Shown: piece after piece, positions 12,850 to 23,125 of the stretch
Layout: each line of letters opens with the position of its first letter
Numbering within the stretch: the first letter of the stretch is position 1
From: Mycogone perniciosa
Taxonomy: Eukaryota; Ascomycota; Sordariomycetes; Hypocreales; Hypocreaceae
DNA length: 64,000 nt
Direction of reading: 5' to 3'
Assembly: GCA_025331125.1 (NCBI GenBank)
Contig: JAOALB010000062.1
Span: 1-64,000, forward strand
Position numbers and translations under genes: made by a program
The notes under the pieces: model-generated
The model's input: only the letters and a program-made list of their open reading frames with translations
The model's database searches: none
Told to the model about the DNA's origin: nothing

Positions 12850-13590
12850 TAATTACTTATTTAATTTATAATATTGAAATTACTTTAAATAACAAGGAGC
12901 TTATAACCTTATATACCTTTAATATCTTTAAAGCTTTTAATATTATTATAAAAGATAAATTAATTTTATAGCTTAAATAATAAAGTTAGGTTATTTAATT
13001 TATAAAATAAATAAAGTCTTTTATATATAATAAAACTGCTTGTATTTATAAAAAAGATAAAATTAATTTATTAAAATTGACCTTTCAATATAATACTTTA
13101 TAAAAATCCTTTATTTCTTTTATTATATTAACATTATATTTTAATTTGATCTTTTAATTTAAAATTAATAATTTTACTTTAAACATAGTAATAACATTAC
13201 TATATTTAGAGTAAAAGTATTTATTTAAAAAACAGTTATTTTTATATAATAAATATTTAATGAAATGTTAAAATAAAAAGTAAAAAATATAATATCTTGA
13301 AATTATATTAAAGCTAAAGTATTATACTTTTATTATAAAAAAAGCTAAACTTATAAAAAAAGTATTAGAATAAAAGGAAGATTAATTTAGGTTAAAAGGA
13401 TATTTAATAGTTAAAGATTTAGTTTAATTTAAAGCTTTCTTTCAAAAGAATATAAAGATACTTATAAATAAACTATATAAAGTGTTAGCTTTTTTAAGTT
13501 ACTTAATAAAACTTGAAAGAGTTTACTTTTTAAAGCTATAATATAAACTATAAAGGCTTATATTTTCCTTATTACATTATATAAAATAAA
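12850..13590 (+). pseudogene. Decayed LINE reverse transcriptase
   Basis: Near 12,910-12,985 the + strand reads TLYTFNIFKAFNIIIKDKL, corresponding to the DVQGAFDA-x-x-RDKL motif of Tad-like RTs. Near 13,080-13,160 a TFQYNTLQKSFISFII-like stretch corresponds to the PQGSPLSPILF motif. The last part, ending in LLHY near 13,580, fits the PQ-x-LYG end of the RT and thumb. Many in-frame stops are present. Confidence 0.6.
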
Positions 13591-13605
13591 AGTAATGCAG
13601 ACTCT

Positions 13606-13937
13606 AATTAGCCGTGGAACCATCGTGGGGCGCCCTCGAAAGCTCATCCACTTGGCTTGATGGAGCGAGGCCAGGGCCCGATGGCGATATCGCCATACTC
13701 ACGCTAAATCCGCCCGACTTTTTTTTCCTCCTCCCAGTCTCTGTCCTCCCAAAGGTCCTTTTGTCCTCCCTGGCCTGGTCACGAAGCCCCTACCACTTCA
13801 GCCTATTACGTGTCCGCGTGTCGAAAGGTCGCTAAGAGATGAAAGCTTGAAAAGCGACAGACTCGCCCGTCCTTTCGTCATCTCGTTGTCCTCCTTTGGT
13901 TGGTGAGACAGTGAGAGCGAGAGACAGCATCAGAGGA
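13606..13937 (+). promoter_or_regulatory. Upstream region of the permease gene
   Basis: Base composition changes abruptly here from the AT-rich repeat block to normal GC. The stretch contains no supported gene. A pyrimidine-rich tract around 13,720-13,765 and the segment before 13,938 probably hold the promoter and 5' UTR of the permease. Confidence 0.4.
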
Positions 13938-15802
13938 ATGCCGAGCTCAACCTCGCCCAACACAATGTCGCCGCTACTTGATTCTGGATCCGCTGGCTAC
14001 AACACCACTACCCAAGGAGACTTCAAGGGCCATGGCGCCGCTGGCGATGCCCTGCGGATTACGGGATACCAGTCAGACATAGAGCAGCCACCGCCAAAGG
14101 GACCCGGAGCCAACGATCTCGATGGCGATCTCGTCACTGCCACGGAGCAGCGCGATCTCAAGCGCGGCCTCCAGGAGCGCCACCTCTCAATGTTGGGTAT
14201 TGCCGGCGCCATTGGAACAGGTCTCTTCCTCGGCCTCGGCAGCGCCATCCAGACCGGAGGACCGCTCGGCGCGCTTCTCGGATACGCCACTATAGGTCTC
14301 GTCGTGAGTGCCGTGCAGTTCGCCCTCGGCGAGGTCTCGGCTTTGCTTCCCGTCACGGGCTCCTTTGTGCGCCATTCCGAGTTCCTGGTTGATCCGGCCT
14401 TTGGGTTCGCCGTGGGCTGGAACATTGTTTATGGAAACCTGCTGTCTATTCCGTCTGAGATCACGGCAATCTGCGTTTTGTTCCAATTCTGGCTCCCCGA
14501 CCTCAACCCGTCTGTCTGGATCATCGTGTTCATCATCTTGACCGTCGCCATTGGATTCAGCCTGATTCATGTTTATGGAGAGGTCGAGTACTTTTTCGCT
14601 TGGCTCAAGATTCTTCTGGTCGTGTTCTTGATCATCCTGTCGTTTGTCATCGACTTTGGCGGTATCAAGGGTACCCCGGCCATCTACTTCGATTACTGGA
14701 GGGATCCAGGCCCGTTTGTCGAGTACATTGCTACAGGGAACTTGGGCAAGTTCCTAGGCTACTGGAGCGTCATGACGAGCGCTGTGTTCTCCTTCGCTGG
14801 AGTCGAATCCCTCGCCATGGCCGGTGCCGAGACTGCCAACCCGCGAAAGGCGATCCCCAAGGCCTGCAAGAACGTGTTCATCAGAATCCTGTTGTTCTAT
14901 CTTCTCGCTATCCTCTGCGTCGGAATGTTGGTCAAGAGCACCGATGAGCGCCTCAGCGATGATTCTGGAACCGCAGCCCAGAGTCCTTTTGTCATCGCCG
15001 CCTCGGCCGCTGGTCTCCCAGCCATTCCCTCCATCGTTAACGCCATCGTCATCACCTCCGCCTGGTCCTCTTCAAATCAGGCCCTCCTGTCGGGTACACG
15101 AGTCCTGTACGGTCTCGCTCTGAAGCGTCAGGCTCCTCAAATCTTCCTCCGAACGACATCCTGGGGCGTCCCGTATATGGCAGTCGCACTGTATGGCGTC
15201 TTTTCGCTCTTATCGTTCATGTCACTCTCCAGCTCGGCTCTCGATGTCTTTTACTGGCTCATTAACCTGGTCGGTGCGGGCGTTTTAATTTCATGGAGTG
15301 CGTTGCTGTTGAATCATATTCGCTTGCGGAAAGCATTACAGGTACAAGGAATCTCACGCGAGAGGCTCCCGTGGAGCAATTCATGGACATGTAAGTTTGG
15401 GATCCTCCAAGGTGTTGGGAGTCCATCCACGCTCGACATCTCAATAACGCCTCGTGAATCACATCACTGACAAATTTACTCCAGTGTACACCTCGTACGC
15501 TGCACTCGCCATGTGCATTCTCATCTTCTTTACCAGCGGATTTGCCGTTTTCACAACGGGCAACTGGAGCGCAAGCGGCTTTGTGTCCGCATATCTGTAA
15601 GTTACACTCACTCAAGAGGCTCCCCCCTCCCCCAAATCTCATCTATGGCTACTCACTTCAAGCCCACAGGAATCTCCCACTTGTGCTAGGAGCATACTTA
15701 ATATGGAAGTTCTACAAGAAGACCAAGATCGTGCCGCTGGCCGAAATAGATTTACAAACCGCTTTGGAACAAGCCGACCGAGAATATGAGGATTCGGCCT
15801 AA
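13938..15802 (+). CDS. Amino-acid permease (APC/YAT family)
   Basis: Plasma-membrane proton-coupled amino-acid importer, 565 residues in three exons: 13938-15390, 15485-15596 and 15670-15802. Introns are 94 and 73 bp with GTAAGT donors and CAG acceptors, and the splice joins keep frame to the TAA. The first ATG in frame is at 13938. After a polar N-terminal tail of about 85 residues comes LKRGLQERHLSMLGIAGAIG, the classic start of the first membrane segment of fungal amino-acid permeases, with the GTGLFLG loop. About twelve hydrophobic segments follow, with SF-GVES in the sixth region. The C-terminal tail is short and charged (KKTKIVPL). The substrate cannot be told from sequence; relatives include general and dicarboxylic amino-acid permeases. 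The gene lies 330 bp from decayed repeats but looks intact. Confidence 0.93.
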
Positions 15803-16096
15803 GGCTTAATGATAATGTGTGATGATTGCGTTCAACACGGCAATAAAATAGAGAGCGTCAGACAGTTTTGGCATAGATTTTGCATATACTATATATAATG
15901 AAGCCTTTTCTGTTTATTGATCCACATTCTTGCCTCATTTGATGCCATTTTGACAGCATATAATAATTCAGTACTCCGTATCTACTCAATCTCTATCTAT
16001 CTACGTCTGCTTTTCTCCTTTTTGCTCTCAGCCGTTCTGCTCGAACAAGCAAAACGCCGAGCTTCTGTCTCGCTGCCATGTCATCACTCATCTCCC
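15803..16096. other. Permease 3' flank, no gene
   Basis: AT-rich 3' UTR-like sequence with no supported gene. One copy of the TACTCCGTA motif lies at 15972-15980. Confidence 0.5.
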
Positions 16097-16187
16097 GGTC
16101 TCGTGGTCTAGTTGGTTATGACGTTTCGTTCACAAATTCAGTTGAACACCACCGAAAAGGTCCCCGGTTCGAACCCGGGCGAGATCA
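16097..16187 (+). tRNA. tRNA-Val (CAC) with a 17-nt intron
   Basis: A full cloverleaf can be folded. The acceptor stem is 16097-16103 with 16180-16186, and the D arm is 16106-16122. The anticodon stem is TTTCG (16124-16128) with CGAAA (16153-16157), and the T arm is 16163-16179. The anticodon CAC is at 16131-16133. A 17-nt intron (16135-16151) sits one base 3' of the anticodon, the standard position for nuclear tRNA introns. The 5' part resembles yeast tRNA-Val. The discriminator base is A (16187). Confidence 0.9.
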
Positions 16188-16851
16188 CATCTTTTTGCTC
16201 TTTTTGATGCTCAAGTCTGTTTCTCGGTTGCCCTTCTTCACGTTCCAGACCAGACGCTCGCTTGCGAGACGTCTCTAAAAATATCGGCTGGCATTCACCT
16301 ACGTACTGCTACACAAGGGCTTCTCAGACAAACATACCAAACTCCCCAGCCATGGCCACATCTTTCATGTTCCAAGACATTCAGGGTCTTTCCTTTTCTC
16401 GCGGGATTATGTATGTCTATTCTCAACAAAACAAGAACTTGTTGTAGGCTTCTGAAACTATCCTCCTGGAGTCAATGTATAGCGTTAAATTTCTCAGACT
16501 AACACGCCGAGTTCCCCTTTTTCAGACCAGACGATCGATCATCTTTCGCCTCTGGAATCTAGATGGACCGATCTTCGGCTCCCTGGCCGCCCTCCCTAGT
16601 GAAGATTAGCCTGAGACAATACCTCACGAACCGAGACAGGTTCTTCAGCCAGCCAGAATTCCACGAAAACATATCACAAAAGGGGTTGGTTGACTAAACT
16701 GGCCAAACCAATGATGGCTCTGTCTTGGATTCGCGGGGTATGATCGCCTTTGCAAAGCATTATAAACATGTCTATGCACGCATATCCTTCCCAATGTCAA
16801 CAGGGCCAACTCAGCTCAACATACGACACACCTTGAACTTCAGAGCCCGTC
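16188..16851 (+). promoter_or_regulatory. Upstream region of the MFS transporter gene
   Basis: No supported gene. A TATAAA box lies at 16761-16766, 86 bp before the start codon at 16852, and is a plausible core promoter element. The segment 16260-16450 contains a chance open frame only. Confidence 0.35.
16192..16196 (+). terminator. RNA polymerase III terminator of tRNA-Val
   Basis: TTTTT begins four bases after the discriminator base, as expected for a Pol III stop. Confidence 0.8.
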
Positions 16852-18820
16852 ATGTTTCAACAAGAGCCCCAATCTGATACTGACCTGCAATGCCAGTCAA
16901 AACAGCAGTGGTGGCGTCGCGGTTCCTCTTCTAGCAATGAGAAGCAGGTCGTTGCGGTACACGAAGAAGAGGTCGGCATCAGCCCACGAGAAGAGACCCC
17001 TGCGGCAGCTTACCTCCGTGATCATGAGGCCGAATGGGGAAATTATGATAAACAGGAAGCAAACAAGGTTTCTGAGGAAGATTGATTGGCGCTTGATTCC
17101 CCTCATTGTTGGGACTATTACCATCGGTGCTATTGATGTAAGTCTGCATATCATGATAACAGCAGTTTCTTCCCGCAAGGCTGATCGATTCATTAGAAGA
17201 GTCTCATGTCTAATGCCTCCCTCTACGGCATGAACGAAGATACTCACCTCGTAGGCCAAGAATACAACTGGGGTACGCCTCTCATCCCCCTCCCATACTT
17301 ACAGCCAAAAAAACTCACCTCTCCGTGCCTCTACAGTCATCTCCCTCTTCCACATCGGCTGGCTCCTCGCAGAATACCCCTCCGGCGCCATCATCCAAAA
17401 ACTCCCCATCGACAAGACCGTCAGCGTCGCCGTCTTCCTATGGGGCATCTCCGTCATGTGCCTCGCAGCGGCGCAAAACGCCGCGGGCCTTATGGTCCTG
17501 CGCTTTGCGATGGGCGTTCTCGAAGCACCGCTGTTTCCGTCTGTGGCCATTCTGAACTCGATGTGGTATACCAAGGCGGAGCAGCCGGTGAGGACGGCGT
17601 GGTCGTTTACCAGCGTGTACAGCGTCAGTTCCCCTTCCACTTCTCTCGGCTCAGCATCTGTCCTGTAAAGAAGGTGAGTGACGTCTTGGGGCTAACGGGA
17701 GTGCGTATATGGCAGTTGATTACCGGCCTCGTTTCATACGGCATCGGCCGTGCACACACCAATATTGCAAACTGGCGTCTCCTCTTTCTCGCCAATGGAG
17801 CTCTCACAATCGTCTGGAGCATCGTTCTCTTCCTCTGGCTGCCAGGCTCTCCCCTTTCCGATAAATTCCTCAGGGGCAAAGAGAAATATATAGCCCTGCA
17901 CCGCGTACAGGGGAATATGACTGGCATCCAAAACAAGGTAAGTCCTCCCTTCCTGATCCATCTCAACCTCCTGAGTAAACAAGTTAACCTCCTCATCCCC
18001 CACCACAGAAACTCAAATGGTACCAAGTCCGCGAGGCCTTCACAGACTACAAAACCTACCTCCTCTTCCTCATCTTCTTCTGTATAGGCATCCCTGCAGG
18101 AGGCCTCAACGGCTTCACCGCACAAATCATCTCCGGCTTCGGCTACGGCAAACTCGTCACCGTTTTGCTCGGCATGCCCTTAAGCATCATCATCTCCCTG
18201 TCTGGCCTTATCGTTGCATTGCCGCAGCGTCGGTTAACTAACAAGAGATGCCTATCTGCTGGACTGTATTGCATCATCCCTCTTGTTTTTTCCGTTCTCT
18301 TAAGACGTATGCTCCCCCCCTATCCCATGGATTGAGCAAGACTAAAATATCTACCACCAGAACTACCTCATGACGATAAAGTAGGGAGATTGATCAGCTT
18401 CTACCTCATCCACTGCCTCGGGGGCGCCTTCGCAACCAGTACCTCTCCCTCTCCCTTTCATCCATCACTCCCAACTAACAGCAAAACCCTCCAGGCCTCT
18501 CCCTCTCCATATCCAACGCCTCAGGCCACACCAAAAAACTCACCATCAACGGCACCATCTTCCTCGCCTTCTCCCTCGCCAACATCATCTCGCCGCAAAC
18601 CTTCCTCTCCCATGAAGCACCGGGCTACGCCACCGCTCTAACCGTCATCATCGTCGCATGCGTGGTATTGATCGCATGTCTGGCTGCTTATGCGGTGGGC
18701 TGCGCGCTGGAGAACAAAAGGCGTGATGAGAGGGAGGGGAGGGACGTGCAAGTTTCGATGGACGAACAGTTTGGTGATTTGACGGATTATGAGAAGAAGG
18801 GGTTTAGATATGTGTACTAA
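16852..18820 (+). CDS. MFS transporter, ACS/allantoate permease (Dal5/Tna1-like) family, with a 1-nt frameshift
   Basis: Plasma-membrane symporter of the anion:cation family, whose fungal members carry allantoate, nicotinate, pantothenate or related acids. Eight coding segments are joined: 16852-17137, 17197-17272, 17337-17623, 17716-17937, 18010-18307, 18361-18438 and 18495-18820 (seven exons, six introns of 53-92 bp). The protein would be 523 residues if one extra T at 17069-17071 is ignored. Before it the frame reads EANKV and after it LRKIDWRLIPLI, the conserved segment before helix 1. All later joins stay in frame. Family features are an EDTHLVGQEY block, FHIGWLLAEYPSG, a RFAMGVLEAPLFP segment and NWRLLFLANGA. 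The frameshift could be a real inactivating mutation or a base error. The substrate is unknown. Confidence 0.82.
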
Positions 18821-19227
18821 CTACCTAACTGATTGTGGAGTGGAACATGACCAGCATAAAAGGAAACATACTTGATAGAAGGCTATGTATGACTTTGTTG
18901 CATCGAGTCCAAACCCATATCGTATAGTAATATACTTTCTATCCATTACATGTCAGAAGCGAACTAGCCCAACTGTTGTTCTCTTCCCTCTCATTAAAGA
19001 TACTATATTTAGTATACTGTAAGTCCGAATTCCAATATTCTGCGCCGTTGCAATGCTAGAGCCATGGAAAAAGTCCCCGAGATCAACCGGTTCGTGTATC
19101 TCGCCGTGAAATAATACTACAACAATGTGCCCATTTTGAAGCATATTCGCTTTCCCAATTCGTCCACAAAAGAAACATATGGTAGGCGGCTCGCTGTATC
19201 CAAACAAAGGAAAAGGATAACTCATGT
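18821..19227. other. Convergent 3' intergenic region
   Basis: This lies between the ends of two converging genes and probably holds both 3' UTRs. No supported gene. Confidence 0.5.
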
Positions 19228-22200
19228 CTATGGCTGCACGCTCTGTCGCCATCTCTCGACTCGGTCCATGCTGTTGGGGTTGTTCATCGTCATAGGCGTT
19301 GGCATCCCTGGCTGGAGCATTCCTGCGCCATAACCAGCACCATACATGCCGCCTGTTCCATACATGCTTATGGTGTTTCTGCCATTGTAGCCCGGCGCGT
19401 TCGCGTTTCCGAAACCGCCAAGGGAGCTGTATGATGGCTGGTGCATGGGGCCACGCATCGGAGAACCGTAGCCGCCCGCCATCATACTCGCCCGCTTTGC
19501 TTGTCCGTTGTTGAAGCTCTGAGTGTGAAGAGCCGGACTGGATTTTGCTCCTTCAGGGCCAAGACCGCCAGTCCCATCGTTGTACACTCCGCCTCGGAAG
19601 CCTCCATTGCGACCATTGTTTGGTCCTGTCACAGATGTGGGCATCTGAGACCTGATGAAACTCATCCTAGCCTCCTGCTCTGCCACTCGCTGTTGCTCCT
19701 CTAGTCGACGCCTCTCTTGCACAACATAGAAATCGGGGTCCCTCTTTTGATGCACGGTAAGCATATCCGCCATGCTCACACGTCGGGCGGGCTTATTTGC
19801 CGGTTCGCCTACGAGATTGCTATAGCTCATCTCTCGCTCTCGTGCCTCCCGCTCAGCTTGCAGACGGCGACGGCGCTGGCCAAGGGTCTCTTCCTCACCG
19901 TTAACATTGGGTGTGGTGTTCTCATTCCTGTTGATTGCTGGTTTATCCTTTGTCTCCTTTTCGTCCAAGTCGCCAAACTGGCTTAGAAGCTCCATCGAGA
20001 AAGCGCTGCTGACAGGTCGAGCCTTGGGAAGATGACCGTCTGCCAGACGTCGCCTTCTTGCTCCAAGCGTTTCCTCCTCATTCTCATCTTCAGGGGGCAC
20101 GGGGCTTTGTCTCACAATGACAGGAGGGGGAGCCGCAGGTTGCACTTCCATCATCCTTGTGGCAGACAAGCTGAGAACGCTTTGGCGCTGGGGAACAAAC
20201 ATAGAGTCTCGTCCCTGCAGTCGCGCCTGGCGTTGACTAAGTGGTTCGTTGTCCTCCATTTCCCGAATCTCCATCAATCCAAGAGGCCGCTCAAGGTCAG
20301 CCATGTTCTTGGCTCCCTGCTGCATGGCGGCAAGAATAGCAAGAGGCACGTCCTCGTCGTCTGATCCGTTCTGGTCAAGATGAGAATCTTGTTCCTCCCA
20401 CGCAAGCTGCACACGTTGTTTCTGGCGTTGCTTGCGCTGGGTTTCAGCTACTGCGTCCATCTCCAGGAGAGTCGCACGCATCCCCTCGGGAAACGCATGG
20501 ACCGGATTGCGCACCCGCTGCTTCTGGTGCTGCTTCCTCATCTGGAGCTCAGCAAGAAGCGTGGTGGGTGGTCCCTGGAAAACCTCTTCCTGCTGCGGCT
20601 CCTCTCCCTCGGCATCCTTCTGCTCAGTCGTTGCGACGCTCATTACGTTATCAATCTCGGTGTCGTGGGTCGATGTGTGATTCTCATGCTCCGTGTTCAT
20701 AGCACTTGGAGTGGAGTTGGTCCCGCTCTTCTCCTCGCTATTGTAACTGCTGTTGTGTTTGTTGAGCAACATCAGAGACGACCGCTTTTTGGCTGGGGAA
20801 TCGCCGGCGAGGCTGAGCGCTGGTACAGACGCCATAGATTTGTGCTTCTTCTCCCTGCCGTAGATCTCGGGTCCCAATTTTCCAGCGTACACATGGTCAG
20901 TGAAGGCGCTGACAGGTGCATTCGCAGACGCGTCCAAAATGCTGTCGAGAGTAGCCATAGCTGAGCCGTCCTTGATTTCGATCTCTGGAATGTCAGAAGG
21001 CAGGTCAAAGAAGACGCTCGCCCGTAGATGCGCAGGGACGTTGTCCAGCGGTGACGCTTTCGACTTGCGCTTGTCCATATCCATCTTTGACAGTCGCTGT
21101 GGACGCCGCAGTGCCTCAGGTGTAGACTCTGTCTCAGTCTCCGGCTGGGGCGTAGGCTCCTCTGGTTGGACAGGCTGAGCTGGGGCCACTTCAGCCTCCT
21201 GTAATTGATCAGCTGTTGACAACGCAGCAAACGAGTTCCGATGGCCAGATAGGGGATCAGGGAGCCAAGACTTCTCCAAGTCGGGAACAACTGATTGTCT
21301 CTTGTCCGGCGAACCCTTGCCATCCATCATGACACTCAAAATTTGGGATCGTCGCTGGTTTCGTTGGGCAGCTTTGGGTTTGTTTGACAGCTTGGGCGGC
21401 AGGTTCAGCATGGCAGGGACACGAGCCGGGTAGTACAACATCTGCTGGCCAGTTCGCTGGTCATAGTATGACTGCGGTTTCACCATTTCCAAGTCATTCA
21501 AAGACGGTTTGGGCGAGGAGATGTGTGGATGCATCTCAGGTTGCATCACTGGCTCCATCTGGGGCGGGGTATGCTGGCCATCATGGGCCTCGCAATGGAC
21601 ACCATCAAAGTCGATAAAGGCGTCCTGGGCTTGTTGGGAAGTGGTGTTGGAGTTAGAGGTAGGGGGTCTCTCTTCTTCGCTCTCCTGGTAGGGTTGCTCG
21701 TCAGGGTTCGCCAAGGTCAGATCCGGACCAGACCGATGAGTAAAACTGCCTTCCATCATCTGATGCAAATCGGATGTGTTGGGCATAGTCACAGCATCCT
21801 GCTCTAGAATACGCCTTGTATTATCATCGTTGTGGACTTGCTCGACTGGAGAGGCGTCGACCTCGTCGAGGACATCTTGGGTGAGCGAAATAGGCTCCGA
21901 CTCGGAGATTTCTGCCAAGGACGGCTTGGCCGACCGCACGCTCCTAACTGAGCTCTTGCCGGGACCATGGCGCGAGAGTATCGAATTGACATCATAGTCG
22001 GGGCCTCCAGTCGAGGTCTTGGAACCAGATCGCATCCGACCTGTGAGGGAGTGGCTTGGGGACATCACGTATGCGGCTGGAGAGTAGCCCCTGTGACGTG
22101 CAACAGCGGAAGAGGACGTGGAAGGGTGTCGTCTGAGCCGTGCAGCGGCAGAGGTAGAGTATTCGTCAGCGGAGGCTGCCCTGATGCTGGCGGCGAGATT

Positions 22201-23125
22201 CGAGGATCGTCGGCTGTCGCTTCGTTTCAATTCGCCATGCAGTTCACGGATCGCATCGTCTATGGAGCTGGTCATAGACAGCCTCTCGGCGGTGGCCTCG
22301 AGCTGTGCAATGTTGCTCAGGGCCGATGCGGACCGGGTGGTCAGGTCGGGCTTGATGGAAATGCTCTTGCTGTCAGTGGCGAGGTGGAGGATGGGTTTGG
22401 GATGGGCGAGTGTGGTGCCTGGCTGCACGCTGCCAGTGCGTAATGGGGGATCTTCGGGAAACGAGAGATGAGGCCCTGCATGAAAGTCAGCCTCAGGGGA
22501 CGGACGATACGAGTAAAGTTAAGGCCGACATGTCCGGAAGAGGATCCCGGCCATGCTGCTGACCCCTGGCGCGTGCGTGCGCTGGCTGGGGCTCTGGAGC
22601 AACGCAGCCGAAATGACGCCTCTGGAGATGCCATGCTTACTTACTGTTATTAGTAGCAGTAGCGATAATTTTGGGGCCCTCTCGGCCATCCTGGGCGACA
22701 CATGGCGCGGAAGAGCTAGCAGAGAGGCGAACAGAGGCAGAAGCAAAAGCAGAAGCAGAAGCACCAATGTCTTCCGTGCCTGCAGCAGCACGACTGGAGT
22801 ACGAGTACTCTACAGGTCTTGCAGCCGTGGGCGACATGTTGAGATAACGCTGGCGGACCGTGGCAGCAGACTCAACAGCGTCGCTAGACAACAACAACTT
22901 GCCACTGCTGCTGTTCGGCGCAGAGTCGAGGAACAGGCTCAAGGGCGTGCAGACACGCTCGACAACGGGCAGAAACGATGTGGACGCGGGGCTTAATGTG
23001 GTCGTCGGGGTCGAGGTCGAGGTCGAGGCCAGCGGCGAGAGGGCTCTGTTGATGGCCGTGTCGTCATTGTCATTGTCGCGGCCAGACAACTGCTGCGCTG
23101 GTGCAGATTCTGTTGCCAGAGTCAT
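19228..23125 (-). CDS. Uncharacterised 1242-residue low-complexity protein
   Basis: I do not recognise a named family. Two exons: 22645-23125 and 19228-22475. The 169-bp intron has a GTAAGT donor and a GCAG acceptor, and spliced length is 1243 codons including stop. The start at 23125 is the first ATG; the frame is open further up only from a GTG. The N-terminal 300 residues are Ser/Thr/Ala-rich with many RRSS and RSGS sites that suit kinases. The middle is acidic and Gln-rich. Two blocks share ETLG-x-RRRRL, the second running on into a charged helix (QAEREARERE), and an LSQRQARLQGR block precedes them. The C-terminus is Gly/Tyr/Met/Asn-rich (GGMYGAGYGAG) and ends in DRVERWRQSVQP. It is probably a largely disordered, phosphorylated cytoplasmic or nuclear protein. 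No membrane segments were seen. Confidence 0.85.

Larger units (their letters stand above)
9748..13605 (+). mobile_element. Tad-like LINE (non-LTR retrotransposon) relic
   Basis: AT-rich relic on the + strand. An endonuclease block (about 11,640-11,900) is followed about 1 kb later by a reverse-transcriptase block (about 12,850-13,590). This is the order in fungal LINEs of the Tad group. No LTRs were found around it. The RT relic stops abruptly at about 13,600, where normal-GC sequence starts, so the 3' end appears truncated. Upstream parts (9.75-11.6 kb) probably hold ORF1 but are too eroded to name. Confidence 0.65.

Noticed and set aside
13997..14570. Minus-strand and shifted open frames over the permease
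   Set aside because: Shadows of the permease coding exon, with no family motifs.
20772..21323. 183-codon minus-strand frame
   Set aside because: Out-of-frame shadow of the 1242-residue protein gene.
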